Both the position numbers and the translations under genes were made by a program. The notes beneath the pieces are model-generated. The model made no database searches and was not told the origin of the DNA. It was given only the letters and a program-made list of their open reading frames with translations. A DNA stretch of 64,000 nucleotides. Source: Arcobacter sp. F155. Its GTDB lineage: Bacteria > Campylobacterota > Campylobacteria > Campylobacterales > Arcobacteraceae. The stretch lies in NCBI RefSeq assembly GCF_004116455.1, contig NZ_PDJU01000010.1, positions 62,001 to 126,000 on the forward strand. Reading direction: 5' to 3'. Below, one piece after another: positions 33,820 through 41,168 of this stretch (its first letter is position 1; each line of letters begins with the position of its first letter).

Positions 33820-35404
33820 AAAAGTTTGGTCTTATTTCGACGATTTACCCTTTTCTTATAAAACTTCTATTTTAATATTTATTATCACAGGTGGAATGAT
33901 TTCTATTATTATTCTTTCTCAAATATCAATTTATACTTTAAAAAATGACTTTGATATCCTTTTTGAAAAAAGAACTAAACCTATTATCAAACTAGAAAAA
34001 ATCAAAGATACTTACAAAATAAATATCTATGACACTTTATATGATATTCAAAAAAACAATATCACTATAAAACAATCGAAAGAGATAATCCTTTTAGGAC
34101 AACAACTTATTAATAAAAACTGGGATAGTTATCTAAAGACTTCAAAAGATGCGAACTTTAAAAAGTCTTATGTTACTAGAAAAATTAATGAGCTATTTGG
34201 AGTAACTTATCACTCTAGTAGTCAAATTTTACAAGATAGTATTATTTCAAATATAAATAATAAGATTTTAGAGTTACATAGAAAAATCCAAAGAGCAGTA
34301 AAACTTTTAGAAGAAGGTCAATCACAAGAAACCTCAGAGCTAATCAATGAAATCTATTTTGAGATTAATTCAATTAATATTTATATTACAAATCTTTCTA
34401 ACTATGACCTAAACCTAGCAATTAGTGAAAGAAGAGAAACATTAAAAACTTTTAGTACTTTAACAACTGTATTAAATGTCTCTATTGTATTTGTGTTTTT
34501 ATTCTCAATTATTTTATCAATTTTACTAATCAACAACTTTAGAAAACTTCACTTTAGACTTGAAGATGCAGTTGATGAAAAAACAAAAGAGTTACAAGAG
34601 CTTAATGACTATCTTGAAATCAAAATTCAAAAAGAAGTAGCAAACTCTAGAAAAAAAGATTTAATCATGTTCCAGCAATCAAAGCTTGCTTCTCTTGGAG
34701 AGATGCTTGGAAATATTGCCCATCAATGGAGACAACCTTTAGGTTCTTTAATGATGATTATTCAATCCTTCCAAACAAAGATGGAACTTGGAAAACTATC
34801 TTTTGAGTTTGTTGAACAAAAAACAAATGATGCAATACTTCTTGCTGAAAATATGTCAAACACACTAGAAGATTTTCAAAACTTCTTTAGCCCAAATAAA
34901 GACAAGTCTTCATTTAGTTTAAAAGAGTGTGTTGAACACTCAATTGAGCTATCAAAGTATATTTTAGAAAGAGATAATATCAACCTAAGACTAATAGTTG
35001 AAAAAGATTTAAAAATTTATGGCTTTTATAATGAGTTATCTCATGTATTTTTAAATATAATCTCTAATTCAAAAGATGCCCTTAAAAATCTAAAAAAAGA
35101 TAGATATATTAAAATTATCATCAAAGAACACAAAGGTCATGCTAGAATAAATATCTATGATAATGGTGAAGGAATTGACGAAAATATCCTTCCTCAAATC
35201 TTTGAACCATACTATACTACTAAATATAAAAGTGCAGGAACTGGTATTGGACTTTATATGTCAAAGCAAATTATTGAAAGACATATGAATGGTAATATAA
35301 AATGTAAGAATGTTTTTAATAAAATAGACGGATACAATTTAGAGCATGGTGCATTATTTATTATAGATATACCAATTGACAAACAAATAGAAGGAACAAA
35401 CTAA
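33812..35404 (+). CDS. Membrane sensor histidine kinase
   Basis: 530 residues: TM1 near residues 20-40, a periplasmic helical domain of about 180 residues, TM2 near 215-240, a coiled coil, the H-box region LGNIAHQWRQPLGSLMM and an HATPase domain with NIISNSKDAL, DNGEGIDE and GTGIGLYMSKQI. HQWRQPL is typical of Campylobacterota kinases. It overlaps the binding-protein gene by 8 bases and the response regulator by 1. Possible role: sensing formate or related metabolites for the divergent fdh operon. Confidence 0.9.
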   Translation: MIKKVWSYFDDLPFSYKTSILIFIITGGMISIIILSQISIYTLKNDFDILFEKRTKPIIKLEKIKDTYKINIYDTLYDIQKNNITIKQSKEIILLGQQLINKNWDSYLKTSKDANFKKSYVTRKINELFGVTYHSSSQILQDSIISNINNKILELHRKIQRAVKLLEEGQSQETSELINEIYFEINSINIYITNLSNYDLNLAISERRETLKTFSTLTTVLNVSIVFVFLFSIILSILLINNFRKLHFRLEDAVDEKTKELQELNDYLEIKIQKEVANSRKKDLIMFQQSKLASLGEMLGNIAHQWRQPLGSLMMIIQSFQTKMELGKLSFEFVEQKTNDAILLAENMSNTLEDFQNFFSPNKDKSSFSLKECVEHSIELSKYILERDNINLRLIVEKDLKIYGFYNELSHVFLNIISNSKDALKNLKKDRYIKIIIKEHKGHARINIYDNGEGIDENILPQIFEPYYTTKYKSAGTGIGLYMSKQIIERHMNGNIKCKNVFNKIDGYNLEHGALFIIDIPIDKQIEGTN

Positions 35405-36069
35405 TGTCAGAAAGAGACCTAAATATTTTAAATAAGTTTAATATTCTTTATTTAGAAGATGACAAATCCCTATTAACTCATACAAAAGATATACTTGATG
35501 ATTTTGTTGCAAATGTTTATGCAGTGAATACATCAAAAGAAGCTTTACAAATACTTGATACAAAAAAAGTAGATGTTATTATTTCTGATATTTTATTAGA
35601 AAATGAAAATGGAATAGATTTCTTACGAAGTCTAAAAGAGAATGAACATATTAATATTCCAGCTATTTTAACAACAGCTCACACTGATACAAAGTACCTA
35701 CTAGATGCTATTAAGCTAAAAGTAGAGAACTATATTGTAAAACCTATAAATATCAAAGAGTTATTAAATACTTTACATGATGTTCTTTTTCCAATCATTC
35801 AATCACAAGAGATAGAAAAGAACTCAAATATTATTAAAACAATTTCTGCTATCACAGACAGTAAACAAGTTGATGTAGTAAAATATATTGTTGGAAACTT
35901 AGATAAAGAAAATCTTCTTCACTCATCATATAGTGATATTATGAATGAAATCTCTATTTCGAAACCAACACTTATAAAACTTTTTAAAGATTTAGCAGCA
36001 AAAGATATTCTTACAAAAGTAGCACATAAAACATATAAGTTTAATGAAAAAGCATTAGACATAATCTAA
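35404..36069 (+). CDS. Response regulator with non-canonical C-terminal helix-turn-helix
   Basis: 221 residues. The receiver has the acidic pair LEDD, the phospho-acceptor Asp in VIISDILLENENG, Thr in LTTAHT and Lys in IVKPI. The C-terminal part (about residues 150-221) is a small winged-helix-like region, SDIMNEISISKPTLIKLFKDLAA, unlike OmpR or NarL outputs, so DNA binding is likely but the class is unusual. It is coupled with the kinase (TAATG). The palindromes around 32523 are candidate targets. Confidence 0.85.
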   Translation: MSERDLNILNKFNILYLEDDKSLLTHTKDILDDFVANVYAVNTSKEALQILDTKKVDVIISDILLENENGIDFLRSLKENEHINIPAILTTAHTDTKYLLDAIKLKVENYIVKPINIKELLNTLHDVLFPIIQSQEIEKNSNIIKTISAITDSKQVDVVKYIVGNLDKENLLHSSYSDIMNEISISKPTLIKLFKDLAAKDILTKVAHKTYKFNEKALDII

Positions 36070-36079
36070 AAGGAAAAAA

Positions 36080-36574
36080 TTGAAAATTGATATTACAAAG
36101 ATTGCAAATGCAATTTTATATATGCTTGAAAAAGATGTAAAACATCTAAATGACAGAAAGGTAGCTATTCTACTTTTTTTAATGGATTTTGAGAACCAAA
36201 AGAAAACTGGTGAAAAAATATTTAATGAAGACTATATAAAAGATAAAAGAAATCCTGAACCAGTTGTTATTGGTGAGATTTTTGAGATTATTGCAAATAG
36301 TGAAGACCTAGATGAAGAAGATGAGAGATTATATATTATTCAAGAGTTACTTGACTATTTAGATATTGAAGTTCTTACAAAAGATAAATTTATAGAATTA
36401 AAATTTATAAAGATGGAAGAAGAGTTTGATAAATCACTTTTCTCAAGAAAAGAGTTAAATAGTATTGAAGCTGTTATTGAAAAATATGGTGAAGATACTG
36501 CAAGAAAAGTTGCTAATGCAACATTTAAAATTCAAAAAGTTAGAGATACTGCTTTAAATGAAATTATTATCTAA
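36080..36574 (+). CDS. SocA/Panacea (DUF4065)-like protein
   Basis: 164 residues, start TTG with AAAAGGA upstream. The layout resembles Panacea/SocA antitoxin-type domains: ITKIANAILYMLEK, a RKVAILLFLMDFE helix, an EKIFNEDYIKDKRNPEPVVIGEIF segment broken here by description, and a final SRKELNSIEAVIEKYGEDTARK. In phages and plasmids such domains neutralise many toxins, but no toxin gene lies nearby and the gene is in a two-component operon. It may be an adaptor or repressor. The family call is by pattern only. Confidence 0.6.
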   Translation: MKIDITKIANAILYMLEKDVKHLNDRKVAILLFLMDFENQKKTGEKIFNEDYIKDKRNPEPVVIGEIFEIIANSEDLDEEDERLYIIQELLDYLDIEVLTKDKFIELKFIKMEEEFDKSLFSRKELNSIEAVIEKYGEDTARKVANATFKIQKVRDTALNEIII

Positions 36575-36577
36575 TAG

Positions 36578-36605
36578 AATAAAAGAAGATATCTCTTCTT
36601 TTATT
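36578..36605. terminator. Bidirectional intrinsic terminator
   Basis: AATAAAAGAAGA, TATC loop, TCTTCTTTTATT: twelve perfect pairs between convergent genes, overlapping the permease stop. Confidence 0.85.
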
Positions 36606-38082
36606 TTAAATCACATCCACAAGAGGTAATACTCTTTTCTACTTTTAAATAGTCCCTACTCTTTTTAGAAATCAAATCAATACAGATATTTAAAATAGCT
36701 GTTACTATTAATAATAACATCATCTTATCAAGTCTAAAATCAGCAATTGCAGAATCAATAAAGAAACCTAAAGTAGCAACTCCTAATATCCCTAAGATAG
36801 CTGATTCTCTCATAATTATTTCCCATCTGTAGAAAAGGAAAGCTAAAAATTGAGAATAGATTCTTGGTAATACTTCATATAAGTAAAGTTCATTTTTCTT
36901 TTTTGTTACATCAAGTCTAAAGTCTATTTCATCTGTTTGTTGTCCCATAAGAAAACCTATTATCGCTCCATTATGAAGCATAAGTGCAAGTGCAGCAGGA
37001 AGCATAGATGGTCCAAAAATCTGTAAAAATAGATATGCTAAGATATACTCAGGAGTTGACCTTAAAACTACTAAAAATACATGAGAAAGAGTTCGTGCAA
37101 ACTTGTTTGTAAACTTCTTTGAAACTAAAGGAAAAGTTGCAAGAGCTAAAAAAGCTGTTAAAACCAAAGAAATCTGAGTTAATAAAATTGTATTAAAAAC
37201 TCCAATTAAAATCTCCTCTTTAAAAATAGATTCAAACCAAGCAATCACTTCTGAAAAAGGTTTATCTGTTCTTATAGGATGAGGAACTATATCACTTGTA
37301 ATAAACCTAATAAAGTTATCAAAACTAACTGTTCCAAAATCATCAAGATAAAATAAAGATGATACAACTACAGGAATAACAGTATATTTATTTACCCACC
37401 ATCTAATAGTTGCAATGATTATATAAAACATAATTAAAAGTAACCATACTTCATTATAATAACCTTGCATAAAAGAAGAAGATAGATAATAACCTAAAGT
37501 AGTAATTCCTACAAAACCTAAAATAGCAGTTGATCTTAAAGCACACTCAAACCTATAATAAGTATATGCTACAAGGTGGGGAAAAGCATCAGGTATTTTT
37601 GTATAAAGATAATAGGATACTTTTGATTTTCCTTTTAATTCATTTGGAAAAGTATCATGCTCTTGTAAAATCTCCGCATAGACTTTTGCCAAAATTGCAC
37701 TATAAGGCAAGATAATTGCTAAAAGTGCAGTTAAAGTATTTAAACCAAAGATTTGTAAAAAAATCAAAGCCCAAAAAAGTTCATGAATAGCTCTTGTAAA
37801 AGCTAATGTAGTTCTTACAAAAAAGTTTTCAAAAATAAGGGCTAAAAAAAATCCAATGATTGAAGATACAAGCATTGCAACAACCGCAATAGAAATCGTA
37901 GTAAAAAGAGCTGGAATTAGTTTTGGAACTTCTAAAACATTTATCTCAAATAGTGCAAGTGAAAATCTTTTTAACTCTAAAAAAGGTTCTAAAGTTGAGA
38001 TTGAAAAGTCAGCAAATATAAATGATACAACTGCAACAGCTAAAAATATAACTGATACATTTAAACTCTTACTTTGTAGCAT
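36601..38082 (-). CDS. ABC transporter permease, two PhnE-like domains fused
   Basis: 493 residues, about twice the length of PhnE. Two copies of the permease domain are visible: IHELFWALIFLQIFGLN..LLAIILPYSAILAKVYAE and later LRSTPEYILAYLFLQIFGPSMLPAALALMLHNGAIIGFLMGQ, each followed by a YYRFE/FYRWE motif and an AILG stretch (TAILGFVGITTLGYYL, SAILGILGVATLGFFI). One polypeptide thus replaces the permease dimer. With the ATPase (overlap 14 bases) and PhnD-like protein it forms a complete importer. Adjacent selD suggests a selenium oxyanion as substrate. Confidence 0.88.
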   Translation of the reverse strand: MLQSKSLNVSVIFLAVAVVSFIFADFSISTLEPFLELKRFSLALFEINVLEVPKLIPALFTTISIAVVAMLVSSIIGFFLALIFENFFVRTTLAFTRAIHELFWALIFLQIFGLNTLTALLAIILPYSAILAKVYAEILQEHDTFPNELKGKSKVSYYLYTKIPDAFPHLVAYTYYRFECALRSTAILGFVGITTLGYYLSSSFMQGYYNEVWLLLIMFYIIIATIRWWVNKYTVIPVVVSSLFYLDDFGTVSFDNFIRFITSDIVPHPIRTDKPFSEVIAWFESIFKEEILIGVFNTILLTQISLVLTAFLALATFPLVSKKFTNKFARTLSHVFLVVLRSTPEYILAYLFLQIFGPSMLPAALALMLHNGAIIGFLMGQQTDEIDFRLDVTKKKNELYLYEVLPRIYSQFLAFLFYRWEIIMRESAILGILGVATLGFFIDSAIADFRLDKMMLLLIVTAILNICIDLISKKSRDYLKVEKSITSCGCDLK

Positions 38083-38737
38083 GGTAAAGTCTGTTTCTAT
38101 CTTCTTGTGTAAGTTCTGAAGAGTGTTTGTCTACTAATACTTCCCCATCTTTTAAACCTATTACTCTATCAAAGTTTTCTATTGCTAAATCAACATTATG
38201 CATTGTACAAACTACTGTTTCAAAAGAAGAGTTAAGTTTTTCAATAACTTTTTTTGATAAAAACTCATCTAAAGCTGAAACTGGTTCATCTGCAAGTAAG
38301 ATTTCACTTTGTCCATACATTGCTCTTGCAATTGCCACTCTTTGTCTCTGACCACCAGAAAGGTTTAAAGACTTTGTAAATAGTTTATCATCAAGTAATA
38401 AACCTTTTAGAATATTAGAAATTCCACTTACTTGTTTTTTACATGGAATAATAAAATTTCTAATATTATAAAATAAAGAGTTAGTATCAAGTTTTGAAAT
38501 ATATACATTATGAAAAACTGATAGGTTATTTACTAAACCTAACTCTTGAGGGATATAAGAAGAAAACTCTTTTTGTAATTCAAACATTCTTTTTAATAAT
38601 GTCGACTTTCCACTTCCACTTTTACCCAAAAGGGCTACCTTTTCGCCCTTTTGGATATTTAGTGTTAAAGAGTCAATTGCTTTGAAATCATCATAGAATA
38701 TTGATTCATTAACAAGATTAAATGCCATATTAGTCAA
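38069..38737 (-). CDS. ABC transporter ATP-binding protein (PhnC-like)
   Basis: 222 residues with Walker A LLGKSGSGKST, signature LSGGQRQRVAIARA, Walker B ILLADEPVSALDE and the switch His in VCTMHNVD. A GLVNNLSVFHNVY motif is typical of PhnC-like ATPases. It is encoded between the fused permease and the binding protein with overlaps on both sides. Confidence 0.9.
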   Translation of the reverse strand: MTNMAFNLVNESIFYDDFKAIDSLTLNIQKGEKVALLGKSGSGKSTLLKRMFELQKEFSSYIPQELGLVNNLSVFHNVYISKLDTNSLFYNIRNFIIPCKKQVSGISNILKGLLLDDKLFTKSLNLSGGQRQRVAIARAMYGQSEILLADEPVSALDEFLSKKVIEKLNSSFETVVCTMHNVDLAIENFDRVIGLKDGEVLVDKHSSELTQEDRNRLYHATK

Positions 38738-39575
38738 TAATCCCTATTTTTCTTCCAGTTTCTAAGATTGCATCAAAGTCTTTGTTTTCAGCTTTGATAA
38801 ATCCACTTCTAGGGAAAGAGTTTAAGATTTTTTCATCTTTAATAGCAATTAATGCAGCTTGTAATTTTTTAGTAAATCCTTCACCATAAGTTGCATCTAA
38901 ATCACCTCTTGCAGTGAAGTTATAATCAGGGTAACCTGGTGTTTGATAAATAATTTTTACTTTAGAAGTATCAATTTTACCAGCTGCTAACTCTTTTTTC
39001 CATACTTTATAGTTAACTGCACCAACTTCATAAGCACCACTTTGAACTAATGCAATAGTTTTTGAGTGATTTCCAGAGAATCCAACTTTTTCAAAAATCT
39101 CATTAGGAGCTTTGTTAAATGCTTGTCTAATAAAATATTCTGGCATTAATCTACCAGAAGTAGAACCTTTTGAACCAAAAGTAAATGTTTTACCTTCTAC
39201 ACCTGCTGGAATTTCTCGTGATTTTTCTAAACCAGTTGATGTATTTGCGATTAAGAATGAGTGGAAGTTAGGGTCTTCAACACCTTGTGCGATTGCAACT
39301 GCATTTGGAACAATAAGTCTTGCTCTAACACCAGATAATCCACCAAACCATGCTAATTGCACTTGGTTGTTTCTAAATGCTGCAATTGATGCAGAGTATG
39401 ATTTAACAGGAATAAATTTCGCGTTAACACCTAATTCTTTTGATAAATAATCAGCTAGTAAAGAGAATCTCTCTTTTAATTTAGTTTCATCCTGGTCAGG
39501 AATCGCCGTAAATGCAAAATCTTTTGCAAAAAGTGAACTTACACATAAAAGTGCAATAAACAGTAGTTTTTTCAT
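38730..39575 (-). CDS. PhnD-family periplasmic binding protein, probable selenium oxyanion ligand
   Basis: 281 residues from the ATG at 39575, chosen over an in-frame ATG at 39617 because it has a GGAG ribosome site and begins a clean signal peptide (MKKLLFIALLCVSSLFA). The mature protein has the PhnD-like DETKLKERFSLLADYLSKEL and GWFGGLSGVRAR-type pocket (WFGGLSGVRARLIVPN). Members of this PhnD subgroup encoded beside selD are annotated as putative selenate-binding proteins; that and the sel genes next door support selenate or selenite. Phosphonate remains the alternative. Confidence 0.85.
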   Translation of the reverse strand: MKKLLFIALLCVSSLFAKDFAFTAIPDQDETKLKERFSLLADYLSKELGVNAKFIPVKSYSASIAAFRNNQVQLAWFGGLSGVRARLIVPNAVAIAQGVEDPNFHSFLIANTSTGLEKSREIPAGVEGKTFTFGSKGSTSGRLMPEYFIRQAFNKAPNEIFEKVGFSGNHSKTIALVQSGAYEVGAVNYKVWKKELAAGKIDTSKVKIIYQTPGYPDYNFTARGDLDATYGEGFTKKLQAALIAIKDEKILNSFPRSGFIKAENKDFDAILETGRKIGIID

Positions 39576-39652
39576 TTGTACTCCAAAATTTAATTGTTTT
39601 GAAGCATATGTAGTCATAAATTAATTTGCATGCATAGTTAATTTTTATGTCC

Positions 39653-39669
39653 AACCTAAGCCTTAGGTT
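39653..39669. promoter_or_regulatory. Perfect 17-base palindrome in the transporter/selD control region
   Basis: AACCTAAGCCTTAGGTT, 8+1+8, lying 78 bases upstream of the binding-protein start on the minus strand. The outer half-sites AACCTA and TAGGTT recur at 39790. A dimeric repressor or activator is likely. Confidence 0.6.
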
Positions 39670-39723
39670 ATGCTTTTTAATGTCGTAACTATAGTAAACT
39701 GTAAATAAATTTCCACTTAAATA

Positions 39724-39739
39724 GTAAAAAAAATTTTAC
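39724..39739. promoter_or_regulatory. Palindrome GTAAAA-N4-TTTTAC in the sel control region
   Basis: GTAAAAAAAATTTTAC; same arms as the site at 32523 beside the fdh operon. It lies between the two AACCTA-type sites. Confidence 0.4.
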
Positions 39740-39789
39740 CTTACTTAAACTAGCTTTAAATAATTAATAAGTAAAATCTAAACAATATA

Positions 39790-39806
39790 AACCTATGGAT
39801 TAGGTA
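39790..39806. promoter_or_regulatory. Second AACCTA-N5-TAGGT site, upstream of selD
   Basis: AACCTA, TGGAT, TAGGTA with the same half-sites and spacing as the palindrome at 39653, 76 bases before the selD start. Confidence 0.55.
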
Positions 39807-39881
39807 TACATAAATGTTTTATACTTACTTTTAACTTCAATTTATCTATACTTTCTCCATATAAAAATACAGGAATATTTT

Positions 39882-40916
39882 ATGAGTGACGAATATAAAT
39901 TAACCAAATTCGTTCAAGCTGCTGGTTGAGCTGCAAAAATGGGTCCGGGTGACCTTAAACAAACAATTTGTAGTTTAGTTCCATGTGATGACAAAGTGCT
40001 TGTTGGATTTGAGAATAATGATGATGCATCTGTATATAAATTAAATGATGAAGAAGGTCTAGTACAAACATTAGACTTTATTACACCAGTTGTAGATGAT
40101 CCATATATTTATGGAAAAATTGCTGCAGCTAACTCTTTATCTGATGCTTTTGCAATGGGAGCAGACGTTAAAACTGCTTTAAATATTGTAGGTTTTGATA
40201 GAAAAAACCATGGTACAGAAGTACTAAGAGAGATGCTTAGAGGTGGAAATGAGAAAATTCAAGAGTGTGGTGGACTACTTATGGGTGGACACACAATTGA
40301 ATCACCTGAAATGTATTATGGATTATCGGTTTCTGGATTAGTGCATCCAGATAAAATATTAAGAAATAATACTGCAAAAATAGGACATGTATTAGTTCTT
40401 ACAAAACCTTTAGGTATGGGTATTTTAACAACAGCTATTAAAAGAGATGTAATAAGTGATAGTGCAAAAAAAGAGGCTATAAAAGTTATGGAAACATTAA
40501 ACTATCTACCTGCAAAACTTTTAAAAGATTATGATGTTAGTGCTTGTACTGATATTACAGGATTTGGATTATTAGGTCATGCATTAGAAGCAACTGGTCC
40601 TTTTAACTCTTTTGCAATACATTGTGGAGTTGTACCTGTAGCACCAGAAGCTCAAGAACTTGGTGACCAAGGGGTAGTTCCAGGTGGTACAAAAAGAAAT
40701 ATGAAGTACCTTGAGGATAAAACAACTATTATGTGTCCAACGGATAAGTGTTATCAAATGTATTGTGATGCACAAACTTCTGGTGGGCTACTAATTGCAA
40801 TGGATCCTGAAGATGCAAAAGAGTACGTAAAAAGAGTAGAAGACTTAACTTACGGATATGCAACTATTATGGGTGAAGTTATTCCAAGAGGTGCAACACC
40901 AATTATTATTTACTAA
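39882..40916 (+). CDS. selD: Selenide, water dikinase (selenophosphate synthase), Sec-containing
   Basis: Read from the ATG at 39882 (AGGA ribosome site) through an in-frame UGA at 39927-39929, the gene encodes 344 residues. The start reads KFVQAAG-U-AAKMGPGDL, so Sec16 takes the place of the catalytic Cys, and Lys19 follows at the usual distance. Later motifs are typical: GFENNDDASVY, DFITPVVDDPY, GGHTIESPEM, CTDITGFGLLGHALE and DAQTSGGLLIAM. It makes selenophosphate from selenide and ATP. Because it needs Sec to make Se donor, its expression depends on its own activity. A caller ignoring UGA would start at 39939 and lose the active site. Confidence 0.96.
39927..39955 (+). promoter_or_regulatory. 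UGA selenocysteine codon and SECIS hairpin of selD
   Basis: TGA at 39927-39929, then 11 bases later the hairpin GGGTC, loop CGGGT, GACCT (39941-39955). Distance and loop composition parallel the fdhA element. Confidence 0.82.
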
Positions 40917-40928
40917 TTTGTAAATAAA

Positions 40929-40965
40929 AAACTTTATACTTTTTCTAAAGTATAGGGTTTTATTT
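40929..40965 (+). terminator. Terminator of selD
   Basis: AAACTTTATACTTT (40929-40942), TTCT loop, AAAGTATAGGGTTT (40947-40960): fourteen pairs including two T-G, followed by TATTTTT. Confidence 0.7.
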
Positions 40966-41009
40966 TTAATATATTTGATTTTATTTTTATAGAAAAGATG
41001 ATTATTGTT

Positions 41010-41108
41010 TGGCGAGAAGGTGTAGGAATCGAACCTACCGCGGCGTTTACACAAAAACCGCCGATCAGGGTTGAAGCCTGCGGTGCCCACCAGGGTCACA
41101 TACCCCCC
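41010..41108 (-). tRNA. selC: tRNA-Sec (anticodon UCA)
   Basis: On the minus strand, between selD and selA, is a 99-base tRNA with encoded CCA (plus 41012-41010). The anticodon loop CTTCAAC gives UCA (plus 41074-41072), the T arm is GTAGG/TTCGATT/CCTAC, and the long variable arm has CGGCG paired with CGCCG, all as expected for tRNA-Sec. The 5' side GGGGGGT pairs with the 3' side ACCTTCTC using several G-U pairs, so the exact 5' end may be off by a base. It is read toward selD and antisense to the selA leader region. Confidence 0.88.
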
Positions 41109-41168
41109 AAACGTAAATAAGACTGAAATTCTACAATAAAAAGATTAAAAAATTCTAAAAGGGTAAAA

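Noticed and set aside
36080-36574. A complete type II toxin-antitoxin locus around the SocA-like gene
   Set aside because: No toxin-sized partner gene lies on either side; neighbours are a response regulator and a convergent permease.
39939-40916. selD starting at the first ATG after the UGA
   Set aside because: This would remove the active-site Sec and Lys region; the ATG at 39882 has a ribosome site and the frame continues through UGA.
40845-41099. An 84-codon open frame on the minus strand over tRNA-Sec and the selD end
   Set aside because: It covers a structural RNA and the selD 3' end, has no protein-like composition and no ribosome site.
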